DNA from: Tenodera sinensis
Taxonomy: Eukaryota > Arthropoda > Insecta > Mantodea > Mantidae
Reading direction: 5' to 3'
Length of the DNA stretch: 64,000 nucleotides
Assembly (NCBI GenBank): GCA_030765045.1
Contig: CM060966.1
Coordinates: 65,965,921 to 66,029,920 of the forward strand
The translations under genes were made by a program, and so were the position numbers. The notes under the pieces are model-generated. The model made no database searches and was not told where the DNA came from. It saw nothing but the letters and a program-made list of their open reading frames with translations. Of the stretch, positions 40,116-51,230 are shown one piece after another (positions within the stretch are counted from its first letter, which is position 1; every line of letters starts with the position of its first letter).

Positions 40116-41240
40116 CATGAGAGGCTACTGATATTCAGCAGTTTTTACAATTATGAAACCAAGAATGAACACAATATTCACTTACAGAGACTAATAGAAT
40201 GACATCTTATAAAACAGCAAAGATCTAGAGCTGTTCATAAAGAAGGAGAACTGTCAGAAGTGGAACATCACTCAGCATATATATATATATTTTGTACAAA
40301 CTCAAAGCAACAGAACACTGTTGAATTTAATCACAGTAAAGAATTGTCAGGTTACATCTTGCACTGAACTGCACTTAGCACAATTCACAGGCGCTGTCCA
40401 CTGAAAGCTTCATAAACATTTTTAACGTACTCTTTTTAGCATTTGTTTTGGTAAGTGAATGGTGGATGTCTGTTGAAGAAATGAATAAAGTAATGAAATT
40501 CCTCCTACATTTATACTTTTTTCAGTCATCTTTAATTTCTAATCATTCCAAATACCTGCATGCTATTTTAACTTTGTATGGTTTATGGTGTAATGGATAT
40601 GTTATAGGGTGTGCAGATATTATGAGATAGAAGTTCAGTTTTGCATCATATTTTGACATAGGCAGTTCCCTTGAGGTTCAGTGCACTTTTCGCAGTGTTT
40701 CTGTAGGTTCATTATTTGTAGAAGAGAATTTCTGCGCCCATTTTCTGTATTATGAACCAATGATTTGACATAAGTTTATGCCAGGCCAGTAAAGCCTTGA
40801 GTTTTAGCAGCTGATGATAATCCAGAACATCAAAACAGCACAATTAATTCAAACATGCATATAATTACTGCATTTCCATGCAGAATTGAACTCAATTTGA
40901 GCCCATTCCCATTTCCATGTTCAATTCAATCTGGAAATTAGATTGCTTTAGATATGCAAGACTCAAACAGAAGTAATTCAGGCTTTTATGTTGGTCATTT
41001 GGTTTATGTTGGCAAACCTGTAAAAATATGTTTTCTGCATATTTTTCAAAGTTTTGAGGCTAATGAATGTTTTTGATTAATCACTTTATTGTTGTTTTTG
41101 ATTGTGTAAATTTTTTCCCAAATGTGCCTGTTCTATTGGTGAATTTAGAGATTTTAACAATTTTAAATGAAAGGTTATGTTGCTTAAAAATTGTTCTTCA
41201 CTTTTCATAATTAAGCCCTTTTAATACAATGACTTAATCA
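40116..41240. other. Unassigned part of the 3-kb insertion
   Basis: It has a short (TA)n near 40279-40291. The rest is AT-rich sequence with no recognised ORF, and I saw no other copy in this window. Confidence 0.45.
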
Positions 41241-41788
41241 AGATTCTACTTTACTCAGGGGTCTCCGTCTAGGGGATATGTGAATGGTGACCACAAGGTA
41301 CCCAAGCTGAGCAGAACATTGCTTCCACTTACTGGTGTTTTGCTCCTCACTGTAACTTTTCTATCTGACCTTACCTTGGTCATCTCTTGTTCTCTTCTGA
41401 CCCCGATGCTATTAGGGTTCCCAAGGGCTAGGGAGTCTTTATTTTTCCAATCTCTCCATTTCTCTAATTTCTCTATAAAATATTAACCCTTAACATGCTG
41501 ACCTGTCATGGCATGTAATGCGTCCTCTGATTGGTAATCAGAGGATATGGTCGGTGAATTTATTTTGATAACTCTCCCGGTCAGGTCGGTGAGACCCGTA
41601 AACCAAAGACAGGTGTGGTCCTCCAGACATTCTGGGGGTTGTGAGAGAGCGATGTGACCGCCAAAGCATAAAAATATGGTGCTCTCTTAAAAGCGGTTAC
41701 TATACTGCTATTGCTCTATGAGTGAAAAATATTGTAGAGCAAGAGGATTAATGACTTCATTGTCAGAAATCCAGCATTAGCTAACAAC
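41241..41788 (+). mobile_element. Internally deleted I-type LINE: 5' UTR joined to 3' end, copy 1
   Basis: It starts actcaggggtctccgtctag and has a 470-bp 5' UTR ending ctgctattgctct. After atgag it jumps to the last 65 bp of ORF2 (EKYCRARGLMTSLSEIQH) and the tail gctaacaac. The 5' UTR includes a 21-nt hairpin, cctctgatt-ggt-aatcagagg at 41524-41544. The endonuclease, reverse transcriptase and most of RNase H are missing. The same 5' UTR occurs at 58630-59090 and 59720-60187. Confidence 0.82.
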
Positions 41789-41795
41789 AGTTCTA

Positions 41796-43584
41796 GTGTC
41801 ATGATTGTGTACATTCATGTTTTTATCGTCTTTGTGTGCCTTTATTACATGCTTGAGACATTCATAAATGTACAAGCAAGGTAGTATTAGTAAATTTAAT
41901 TCTTCGAAAGCGTCTCTACATGAGATTCTAGTCTGTATTTTTTTTATTACCCTTATCGCTCTTTTCTGTTGTCTGAATATTTTCAGTAAATGTTTCATAT
42001 TTGCTGATCCCCATAGTATCAGCCCGTATTTGAGATGCGAATGTACAAAAGCACCATAATTTGTGCTACCTGTTTTAATATGTAAATACCGCTATTTATT
42101 TTCTTTGAAATCCTTTCTGTATGTTTATTCCATTTTAAATTATTATCAGTAATTAATCCCAAAAAGTTAGTTTGATTTATCTGTTTGATTTGTTTATCTT
42201 GTATTGCCAAGGTAATATTTGATCGGGTTTTGTTGCTTGTACTAATTTGCATCCATTGTGTTTTGTTTATATTTAGTGCCATCCCCAATTCTGCAAAATG
42301 TGTATCTATGATTTTTAATATTTTGTTGGCAGTTACAACTATGGTAGTATCGTCAGCATATCCTATAGCTAGACCTCCTGCTTTGTGTATTTTTTAAAAC
42401 AGACTATTTATATACAGGATGAATAGGTATGGTCCCAGCTTTGAACCCTGTGGTACACCATGTGTTATGCGTTTAAATGGAGATCGAACTTTTGTAAGAT
42501 TTCCGTTTGCGTTGTGTACTATCTCTACATATTGCTCTCTATTTGTCAAGTAAGATTTTATCCATTCTAGTGGTACACCTCTAACGCCATAATTTTCTAA
42601 TATTTCTATCAATTTTTCAATGTCTACACAGTCGAATGCCTTCGAAAGGTCAAGAAAGATTGCAAGCACATATTCTTTTTTGTCTAATGCCTTAATAATT
42701 ATGTCGTTTCCTTTGCTAATTGCATGTATAGTCGATTTCTTTTTTTGAAAGCCGAACTGATACTCAGATACAATGTTGAATTTGTTACAGAATTTTTGCA
42801 GCTGTTCTAGAAATATGCCTTCCATAATTTTTTAAAATCCAGAACATACAGATATTGGCCAATAGTTTTCCATCATTAGTTTGGAACCCTGCTTTTTATA
42901 AATTGGTCTAACTATTGTATACTTTAATATATTTGGAAATGTTCCACTGTAAAAACTTTCATTTATTAGGTGTGTTAGTATCTGTGCTATCTCATGTTTG
43001 CAATATTTGATCATCTCATTTGAGTACTGATCTAAGTTATAGGATTTTTTACACTTTAATGAGTTTATTTGTTCGATGACTTCTTCCTTTGTAGTTTCTC
43101 TTATTACTAAAGAATTGCAGATTACTGTTTCATTTGTTGATTGCATTTTCATTCTTTTTATTCCCAAATTTGTTACAATATTTATATAATATTCATTTAG
43201 TGATCTGCTTATATCTTTTGGATGTAATATTAGCTCATTATTTGTTTGAATTTTAAGATTTTCTGCCCATTTTGAATCACTTTCTTTATGAATGACCTTT
43301 ATTATATCCCATGTATTTTTTTATTTGTTTTCAGCGTTTTGAATGATTCTTCTGTTATGTAATTTCTTTGCTTCATTTATTACTTTATTTAGTGTGTTTT
43401 TATAGTTTAATATGTACTTGAGAGACTTCTCCCCTAGCGTATTACACTTTAGACTATTTAGAAACTGCATTCTCGCTAAGGACCTATTTATTCCTTTAGT
43501 CAGCCAGTTGTCAGATTTATGTTTATTACAGAACACCTTTCGTAATGGTACTGACTCCTCTAAACATGATTTTAATGTATACAT
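41796..43584 (-). pseudogene. CR1-type ORF2, reverse transcriptase
   Basis: Linker NWLTKGINRSLARMQFLNSL (43584-43321), then finger blocks IVRPIYKKQGSKLMMENYWP (42900 region), motif A IFLDLSKAFDCVDIEKL, motif B ITHGVPQGSKLGPYLFILYI, and motif C GYADDTTIV near 42360 after a frameshift. The thumb follows: LNINKTQWMQIS, NFLGLITDNNLKWNKHTE and CRDAFEELNLLILPCL. The catalytic YADD box is intact. Three or more frame changes disable the gene. The C terminus continues at 38745. Confidence 0.85.
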
Positions 43585-43700
43585 AAAGTGCTCGAACGTA
43601 TGTATTTCTGTTGTGTTATATATGTTTGTCCAGGTTGCCTGTTTAATATAAGCTCTTAGAGAATTTAATGTGGTATTATTTATGATTCGTTTAATTTCTA

Positions 43701-44600
43701 CTAGCGATTTAGTTGTCCCTCCTTGTATATTAATATCACTAATTCTACTAATTGCCCATAATGATCGCTAAGCCCACCCATGCTTATTTTTACCTCTACT
43801 GATTCCCTTTTTAGGTTTGTGTATACGTGATCTATGCATGTTGATGATGTTTTCGTCACTCTAGTTGCACATGTTTTTATTTGAATTAGATTATTTCTGT
43901 GTAAAAGTTCCAGCAACGATCGTTTCTTAATTCCCTCTGTAAAGATATCTATATTCACGTCACCTATAACTATAATTTTGTTGTTTTTTATTGTGTTGGT
44001 AAGGCATGTTTCTAGTTTTGCTAGAAAATTAGTTTTGTCTGATATTGGGGGGCTGTAAACTCCCAAAATGACTAGTTTTCCTTTTTTAAAATTTATTTCA
44101 ATACCACACATTTCACAACTCATTTCCTTAGAATATTCTTTGCAGTCAATTTCCTTATATTTAGTACCCTTTATTACATAAATTGCTACTCCCCCACTTT
44201 TATGGTTTTCTCTACAATAGCTACTTGCCAACACATAGTTTTCATAGCAATTTACCTTAATTTCCTCATGTTTTAGCCCATGTTCAGAGAAGACCAGTAT
44301 TTTCGGTTGAAGTTCCATAATTATTTGTTCCACCCTTGCTCGTTTATTTGCGATATACTGTATATTTTGGTGAAATATTTTAAAATATTTTGTGTTATTT
44401 GAAGTTTCTTTATCTACATTTATTTTTGAACTCTTTTTTGCATCTATAATGTTGTTACTTTTAGCTACCTGTAAGCAAGGATTTATGTAGTCATTCACCT
44501 TACCTATTTGTGTCTGTCCTTCATGTCTTTTGCAGCCTTTTATTTCCTGTTTAGCTGTAGCTGTACCTCCCCTGGTCACTAGTTTCCCTGCCCCATACAC
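43701..44600 (-). pseudogene. CR1-type ORF2, endonuclease domain (open)
   Basis: A 299-codon frame overlapping the ORF1 stop, without an evident ATG at its start (GTG). The apurinic-endonuclease blocks are all present: FKIFHQNIQYIANKRARVEQ (Asn), ILVFSEHGLKHEE (Glu), HKSGGVAIYVI, VILGVYSPPIS, IIVIGDVNIDIF (GDxN), TRVTKTSSTCIDHVYTN and GGLSDHYGQL (SDH). It nicks target DNA. The frame closes before the reverse transcriptase, which follows in other frames. Confidence 0.82.
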
Positions 44601-45589
44601 AATTTTATTACACTATTTATTATATTTCCCAGTTTGTAAGTTCTTTTCCTATTTAGATGTAAGCCGTCTCTTCCTAAACAATCACTGCCTATCTGCTTAT
44701 TCACATCTACAAACACACTTTTTAAAACATCACAGGCCCAACGTATATTTTCATTTACAAGTTTGACATACCTGGGGCTTACATCATTTCTGTTTAAAAT
44801 TCCGTTTACTACCATTCTAGATTTAGGGTATTTGTTTTCAACACATTTTATAACACTGTATATGTCGCCCATAACCTCTTCTGGACACTTCCTAATGTTT
44901 ATATCATTTGTGCCTACGTGTAGATAAACGAGTTTTGGTTCACTTTTTGCTGTTACACTGCTGTTTAGTATCACGTTTTGCATCTGACTTGCTTTTATGC
45001 CCCTATACACTTATTGGCTACTTCACTCAGATTTACGTGTTTGATAATCGAGTCGCCTATAAACATAATTTCTTCAGGTTTCGCACTGTTTGTAATTTTG
45101 TTTTCTCTTCCTTCATCTTGATGTGATCCATGGTGCTTCCTTTCTTCTTTTTCCTGTGTTTCCATGCTTTTTTGCGTTCTTGGTTTTGAGGTTTCACCAC
45201 GTGTCGAAATTTTTGTGGTAGCAGCATATGTCCTTTCTTCACCCTTTAACTTTACTTTTTAGTTGCTCATTCTCAATCCGCGACGTTTTGAGCTCTTCTT
45301 GAGCCCTTTTTAGATCCTTGTTGAGAATTTCGATGACTGTTTGCAAGGACGCTATCGTCTCGGCATCCCGCGGACCATGCCGATTTTCTAACTGCTTGCT
45401 ATTTCCATCTTGTATCGGTTGTAATATGTTTCTTTCATTTCTACAGCAATTTCCATCTCTGCCTTTTTGGATTTTGTTCTCATCTGCAATTTTTTTTTTT
45501 GTGGTTTTCAAGTTTTTTCCGGCTAATGTCTTAATGCCATTGCTTTTGGAGCATGGGTGTCGGTAGACCCTTTTCCAAGGCGGGCGCAT
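44579..45589 (-). pseudogene. CR1-type ORF1: coiled coil plus SGNH/GDSL esterase
   Basis: N-terminal piece (45589-45239) with a coiled coil, ASLQTVIEILNKDLKRAQEE. Then a lysine-rich linker (45242-45057). Esterase blocks: I, IMFIGDSIIKHVNLS (near 45070-45010, in a frame that then meets a stop); III, LVYLHVGTNDINIRKC; V, GRDGLHLNRKRTYKLG. Blocks I (Ser), III (Asn) and V (Asp-x-x-His) carry the catalytic residues of SGNH hydrolases. Esterase-bearing ORF1 proteins are known from CR1-group LINEs. There is at least one frameshift or stop. Confidence 0.78.
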
Positions 45590-45600
45590 GTTGGAAGTTT

Positions 45601-45992
45601 GTAATCAAACAATATTAATTATTTTGTTGTCAAATGTTACAGTATTTGTTGAGGATAAATGTATTAATTTGCACTAAATAAAAATTGTTCGTTACATCAA
45701 AATTAAAGTAATAGTCTAATAATCAGTAACTGATTGCACATTGAGTGCATTAGCTTCCTGTGGGAGGGGCTGCGGCTCCCCCTTTGCGACGCCCATGTTT
45801 TGGAGGCAATTGCCTGAGCAATGACACGCATAATAATTTTACATTTTGAGAGGCAATTTTTGAACTACAGATTTTCACAAAGGATAACCGTGTTGCCACC
45901 TCAGTTTCTTCTTTCCAACTCTTGAAGTCTCCAGATGAGAATTCCATTTCTTCCAATTTTACATGTCTATCGTGTATCACTTCCAAGTGTTG
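45601..45992 (-). pseudogene. Unclassified transposon fragment
   Basis: The minus frame includes EVIHDRHVKLEEMEFSSGDF then KSWKEETEVATRLSFVKI. It resembles N-terminal zinc-finger regions of MULE/SWIM-type transposon proteins only loosely. It flanks the 3' end of the I-type LINE; the remainder of the interval has no feature. Confidence 0.3.
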
Positions 45993-46019
45993 TTGTTTTC
46001 TAGTGCCTGCATCTGGCAA

Positions 46020-46947
46020 TTAAGCCATTAGCATTTGTGCTGTCCAATACTTTGGAACTGTAGTTTCTTCTGATCTTAATGGTTCACAGGTCTTCAAGTG
46101 GTCTTCGTTCATTTCTGCTGGATCGTTACACAGGACACATATTGGTGAAGCTGAGATACCTATTCTGTAGAGATGATTTGCTAAGCAGTCGTGATTTGTC
46201 AATAGTCGGAAGGCTGCAACCGCTGTTTTCCTTGGTCTCTGGGGGATTATATCTGGGTTGGAAAGTAGTGTAATCCATTTTTTATCTTTGGCATTTGTTT
46301 CTATTTCTTGTAGGAATGAATGAGAAAATTTTTTAATGATCAAGCGTTTTATTGAGGAATATGAGAAACTGAATTTAGACTTTTGTTTTATTGTTGTGCC
46401 TTTCTTTGCAAGTGAGTCTGCAGCTTCATTCCCTATGACTCCACAGTGTGCTGGAATCCATTGGAGATGAACAGTCTTATTAACTTTTTGGAGTTGTGTT
46501 AACATTTTGTAGCATACTCTAATTTTTGTTGACTTCTTTGTAGTATTTGAACATACTCCCTGAATTGCAGCTTTAGAATCTGAAAGAATTACTGCCTTGT
46601 TAAATTTATTTAAGGGAAGATTTAATAATTGTCGGAGAGCAATGTATATAGCCTCTATTTCTCCATCATAATTTGTTGTGTCTCTGCCAACAGAATGATA
46701 AAAGGAAAAATGTGAGCACGTAACTCCAGCTCCAGTAAGGTTTTCCGTGGAGGATCCATCAGTATATATGTGCTTCTTCTGTGGGATATCTAGTATTGAT
46801 TGTTTCCAGTGCTAGAAATTTTTGTATTTCTTTTGGTGTGTCTGATTTACTTATTTCCTCTATTAATTCCAAATTGAAGGTAGATAGCAATAATTCCAAT
46901 GGATTTTCTCTTATAAGTAGATTTTCTCTGGTGTTAGGAATGTTCAA
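46020..46947 (-). pseudogene. I-type LINE RNase H and C-terminal Cys/His region, copy A
   Basis: It begins NIPNTRENLLIRENPLELLL and has a frameshift near 46765 within HIYTDGS (catalytic Asp). It then reads NYDGEIEAIYIALRQLL (Glu), KAVILSDSKAAIQGV (Asp), WIPAHCGVIGNEAADSLAKK (His/Asp), RPRKTAVAAFRLLTNHDCLA and ASPICVLCNDPAEMNEDHLK, ending KYWTAQMLMA. RNase H degrades the RNA template in the hybrid. It is nearly identical to the open copy at 49438-50391. Confidence 0.88.
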
Positions 46948-46959
46948 TTTGGATTTAAT

Positions 46960-48948
46960 CTGTTACCTTTTCTAGGAAACTACTATGAGTTTTAAGGATT
47001 GCAGGGGGGAGGTTCTCTTCTGTCCATTCTGAGTTTGGCAGTGGTAACATTTTCTCGTGTTGGAGCAATGCTTGTTCTTCTATTTTTGTTGTTATTGATG
47101 GGGTCCGTGTTAAGGCAAGCATGGCATCAACAGGTGTGGATTTAACTGCTCCAGTGATTAGGCAAAGAGCCTGATTTTGTATTTGTTCAAGTTTATTGAT
47201 GTTAGCATTTGCTGCTGTTATTAAAGCTTCAGAACAGTACAAGAGGTTTGGTTTAACATACATTTTGTATGTTGTGTTAAGGACTCTCCTTGAGCAGTCC
47301 CATTTAGCACCAGCTAACCTTTTCAGGATTTGCAGTTTCTTTTCAACCTTTTCTGAGATGTTTGTTATATGTTTTTTTCCAACTTAGCTTTCTGTTGAAA
47401 GTGATGCCTAAGTATTTGGCATCATCAACTGCTTTGAGTGGTTTACCATTATAATTTATGTTAATATTAACTGGTTTGTATTTTAGTGTAAATAATTCAT
47501 AATTGTTTTTTCCACATTGATAGTCATGAGGTTTTTGGAGCTCCATTCATGTACTTTGTTTAGGGCTATTTCTATTCTGTCTTAATTAATTCAGGTTTTT
47601 TTGGAGAGCCTGAAGTCCAAATGACTACATCGTCAGCAAATAAAGCAATTTTGGTTTCTAAAGTTTTTATTATTGATGGAAGGTCATTTATATATATGTT
47701 AAAGAGTGTTGTGCTCAGAACAGCACCTTGTGGAAGTCCTCGGTGTGTTTGTTTATATTTGGAAATGTATGTATTATATTTTGTGGCACAAAATCTTTGT
47801 GAAATAAACTGAGTTATCCATTTAAGCATGTTACTTTTCACACCTATTGATTGCAACTTCTCAATTAATTTGTTTCTCCAGACTGAGTCATATGGTGATT
47901 TAAAATCAATGAATACTATTGAAAGCTTCCTTGATGTCTTGGCTTAGTAGGAGTACATTTTCACTTGCACTATGATTCTGTCTGAGGCCGGTCTGTGAAC
48001 TATTAATTAAGTTGTAATATTCTAGGAACCAGTTAAGTCTGGATGCCACCATTCTTTCCATCACTTTTGCAATAACACTGGTCAAAGATATTAATATTGT
48101 TCGAGGGTTTGTTTTTCTTTAAAATCGGGATGATAATGGCTTTTTTCCAATCGGAAGGTACAGTCATTCTCCAACACGTATTATACAGTTTAAGTAGGAT
48201 TTCTTTTCCTTTCCTGCCAAGGTGTTCAATAAACTCTGGGTGGATCTTGTCAGGTCCTGGAGATTTTTTGTTCTGTAATTGTTCTATTGCTAAATCCAGT
48301 TCTGTTTCGTTAAAATCCTGAATAAAAATATTATTTCGTATATCTTTTGGCTTATTAGTTTCTCTGATAGTTTTTTGGATAGCTTTATCTTGTTTTTTAT
48401 ATGCTTGGGGTATTCTTTGTAACTGAGCATAAAACTTGTTAAGGGATTCTGCTATTTCCCTATCTGTAGTTAAGCTTTTGTTATTATGTTTTAATGGTTC
48501 AGTTGTATTTTTTGGTAATTTTGTTTTATTAAGGAATTTGTATATTTTATTTCCATCTTTCCTATAGTCCATATGTTCTACAAAATTTGTGAAACTGACC
48601 TTCTTTGCTGTAATTAATTCTTTCTTAAAAATGCCTGCTTTTCTTCTCCAGTTTTGTACATCTGCTGGACACTTGGTTCTTTAGGCTTTGACTCTTGCTA
48701 TATTTCTTTCGTGTTTTAACTTAGATAAAGATGGAGTCCAAAAGTAGCTGTATTTCTTTAACTTTCCTTTGGGGATATGTGTTTTGGCTGCTGTCAATAA
48801 TATTTCACAAATTTTTTTATTCATTTCATCTGTTGACTTGAACTCTGATTCTAACAGTATATTACACTTCCCTTCTATCTCATTTTGGAAACTGGATCAA
48901 TCTGCTTTTTTAAAATTCCAAGAATTTTTAATTTTTGGTTTGTTACTT
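46960..48948 (-). pseudogene. I-type LINE reverse transcriptase, copy A
   Basis: Linker WTPSLSKLKHERNIARVKA (near 48700), then YKFLNKTKLPKNTTEPLKH and EQLQNKKSPGPDKIHPEFIE, SDWKKAIIIPILKKNK, a weak motif A (FKSPYDSVWRNKL), motif B HRGLPQGAVLSTTLFNIYIN, and motif C LFADDVVIWTSGS. The thumb follows: KYKPVNININYNGKPLKAVD, AKYLGITFNRKLSWKKTY and QIQNQALCLITGAVKSTPVD. The FADD catalytic box is intact. Frameshifts between blocks make it non-functional. Confidence 0.85.
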
Positions 48949-50416
48949 TTATTTATTAGGACTCATATTCATGTATGTGGCTTTCATGTAACTGTTTTCT
49001 TAACGGGCACCAGTTTTACAATGTGGCAGTTACATCACCCGACTTAAACCCCCATTTTGCAAGGGGGACCACACATATCGTTGGTCAACGGGTCCATCGG
49101 ACCTAGCCGGGAGGACTAAATAAGTGATATTTAGATCCACCGACCTTCCCCTCATGTGCCTCTGAGGGACGCTGTTGTGCTGTGATAGGCCAGCACATAT
49201 GTAAATGACATTTCCTCCATTTTAGATGAAACAGTTATACCGCTGTGATTCGGGCCCCAGAGCCTCATCTGTTAAAAGCAGGGTGCACCACGGGCAGGAT
49301 GAGGATGGGAATTGGGTAGGAGAGGCTATAGGAGGCGCATCACTACCCCTTACTAAATGGACAGAAGAGAACCTCCCCCCTTCAATCCTTAAAACTCATA
49401 GTAGTTTCCTAGAAAAGGTAACACAGATTAAATCAAATTGAACATTCCTAACACCAGAGAAAATCTACTTATAAGAGAAAATCCATTGGAATTATTGCAA
49501 CCTACCTTCAATTTGGAATTAATAGAGGAAATAAGTAAATCAGACACACCAAAAGAAATACAAAAACTTCTAGCTCTGGAAACAATCAATACTAGGTATC
49601 CCACAGAAGAATGGCTGCACATATATACTGATGGATCCTCCAAGGAAAACCTTACTGGAGCTGGACTTACATGTTCACATTTTTCCTTTTATCATTCTGT
49701 TGGCAGAGACACAACAAATTATGATGGAGAAATAGAGGCTATATACATTGCTCTCCGACAATTATTAAATCTTCCCTTAAATAAATTTAACAAGGCAGTA
49801 ATTCTTTCAGATTCTAAAGCTGCAATTCAGGGAGTATGTTCAAATACTACAAAGAAGTCAACAAAAATTAGAGTATGCTACAAAATGTTAACACAACTCC
49901 AAAAAGTTAATAAGACTGTTCATCTCCAATGGATTCCAGCACACTGTGGAGTCATGGGGAACGAAGCTGCAGACTCACTTGCAAAGAAAGGCACAACAAT
50001 AAAACAAAAGTCTAAATTCAATTTCTCATATTCCTCAATAAAACGCTTGATCATTAAACAATTTTCTCATTCATACCTTCAAGAAATAGAAACAAATGCC
50101 AAAGATAAAAAATGGATTACACTACTTTCCAACCCAGATATAATCCCCCAGAGACCAAGGAAAACAGCGGTTGCAGCCTTCCGACTATTGACAAATCACG
50201 ACTGCTTAGCAAGTCATCTCTACAGAATAGGTATCTCAGCCTCACCAATATGTGTCCTGTGTAACGATCCAGCAGAAATGAACGAAGACCACTTGAAGAC
50301 CTGTGAAGCATTAAGATCAGAAGAAACTACAGTTCAAAAGTATTGGAAAGCACGAATGCTAATGGCTTCATTGCCAGATGCAAGGCACTAGAAAACAACA
50401 ACACTTTTATTTATTA
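48948..50416 (+). mobile_element. Internally deleted I-type LINE, copy B, with 15-bp TSD
   Basis: The body 48963-50401 is flanked by acttttatttattag at 48948-48962 and 50402-50416. The left part (to about 49350) is 5' UTR related to that at 58630-59090 (gaccacacatatcgttggtc; gggaggact; tccaccgacc). It then jumps to the RNase H end. It is inserted antisense into its own relative, copy A, so the two RNase H regions form a large inverted pair. Confidence 0.85.
49438..50391 (+). CDS. RNase H / C-terminal ORF of LINE copy B (open, 317 codons)
   Basis: An uninterrupted frame. The start listed is not an ATG (TTG), and the true start is unknown because the 5' half of ORF2 is deleted. RNase HI catalytic motifs are complete: LHIYTDGSSKENLTGAG (Asp), NYDGEIEAIYIAL (Glu), VILSDSKAAIQ (Asp) and WIPAHCGVMGNEAADSLAKK (His, Asp). 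A CCHC-like end follows: SPICVLCNDPAEMNEDHLKTC. It ends KYWKARMLMASLPDARH. Without reverse transcriptase it cannot move alone. Confidence 0.82.
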   Translation: MNIPNTRENLLIRENPLELLQPTFNLELIEEISKSDTPKEIQKLLALETINTRYPTEEWLHIYTDGSSKENLTGAGLTCSHFSFYHSVGRDTTNYDGEIEAIYIALRQLLNLPLNKFNKAVILSDSKAAIQGVCSNTTKKSTKIRVCYKMLTQLQKVNKTVHLQWIPAHCGVMGNEAADSLAKKGTTIKQKSKFNFSYSSIKRLIIKQFSHSYLQEIETNAKDKKWITLLSNPDIIPQRPRKTAVAAFRLLTNHDCLASHLYRIGISASPICVLCNDPAEMNEDHLKTCEALRSEETTVQKYWKARMLMASLPDARH

Positions 50417-51222
50417 GACCTCTTATGGAGTTTATGGTGATTCTGTGGCCTGAACCTGGGTCTTCTATTAATTATTTCTCTTTTTGTATTGTCAATTATG
50501 TCAGATGACACCATCAGAAGACCAGGATTTGTACCCGAACCATTATAATGAAGGTAAGTGGGTGGATCATTTGGATTAAATATTAATTCCATTGTTGATG
50601 AGTTTAATAGGTCTTCTATGACTCTTCCTGCTGAATTTATATCTCTGTAGCCCCACCTAGGGGAGTGTGCATTAAAATCACCTATTAAAATACTTTTGGG
50701 TTCTATGGGAATAGAATTTAGATCTAGTGTATTGTCTGGAGGATTGTAGATACTGTAAATTCTATATTGGTAGTTACTTTTCCATACTTCAATTTTAACT
50801 ATTTCTGATTTATCTTGTTCTTCCATTGTTTTTTGGATTTTGATAGTAGCTTTCATATTTCTTTTAATTCCTGTAAGAATACCACTTGCTATTTGACGAG
50901 CCTTTGGAAGTATATGTGTAGTGTACTGATCCATTTCAAAGTATATTTCCTGTTCTTCTTATATATTGGCTTCTTGTACTGTGAAGACATCTATATCTTG
51001 GTCTTTTAATATTTTAATTAGCTCTTGTTTTTTAGACTGGGACATGCCTCCTGCATTCCATTGTAGAATTCTTAAAGTATTGGAATCGTGATGAAATTTT
51101 CCTAAAGATGTCCCCACCCGGAGATCCAGTTGGATTGGGTTGTTCGTATAAACTATTTTCCATTGCTGCTTTATAATTGCAAAAGTTGCAATTAAATGGT
51201 TTTTGGAGAGGTGCAACGGCAT
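50417..51222 (-). pseudogene. I-type LINE endonuclease domain, copy A
   Basis: It reads LRILQWNAGGMSQSKKQELI (Asn), DIDVFTVQEANI (Glu), a TAA, DQYTTHILPKARQIASGILT, YRIYSIYNPPDN, SILIGDFNAHSPRWGY (GDFN), YNGSGTNPGLLMVSSDI, and, after a shift, EDPGSGHRITINSIRGLINK (SGH for SDH). All endonuclease blocks are present in order, with one stop and one or two frame changes. Confidence 0.83.
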
Positions 51223-51230
51223 TCACTCTC

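Larger units (their letters stand above)
38739..41795 (+). mobile_element. About 3-kb insertion ending in an I-type LINE tail
   Basis: Bounded by agttcta at 38739-38745 and 41789-41795, precisely splitting the CR1 ORF2. It contains, in order, a tandem array (38750-39850), a PP2A-B56 exon fragment (39870-40115), unassigned sequence (40116-41240) and an internally deleted LINE in plus orientation (41241-41788). It may be one insertion (LINE with 5' transduced sequence) or two successive ones; ttcta also occurs just left of the LINE at 41232-41236. Confidence 0.6.
38300..45600 (-). mobile_element. CR1-type LINE with esterase ORF1, interrupted once
   Basis: A near full-length element: ORF1 with coiled coil and SGNH esterase (45589-44579), ORF2 endonuclease (44600-43701) and reverse transcriptase (43584-41796, then 38745-38530). 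A 3-kb insertion at 38746-41788, flanked by agttcta on both sides, breaks the last part of ORF2. Across the break the protein reads HNHDTR|TRQNYFRSRL without loss. The 3' limit near 38300 is approximate. Confidence 0.8.
45990..51230 (-). mobile_element. I-type LINE with RNase H (copy A), interrupted
   Basis: Order on the minus strand: endonuclease (51222-50417), then, after the insertion at 48963-50401, linker and reverse transcriptase (48948-46960), RNase H and Cys/His C terminus (46947-46020), and a caacaaca-type 3' tail near 45992. The reading is continuous across the insertion (RGLINKS|NKPKIKNSWNFKK). Many frame changes are present. Confidence 0.85.

Noticed and set aside
41777..41998. 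Plus-strand frames opposite the CR1 reverse transcriptase
   Set aside because: They are antisense shadows of the minus-strand reverse transcriptase, which has clear motifs.
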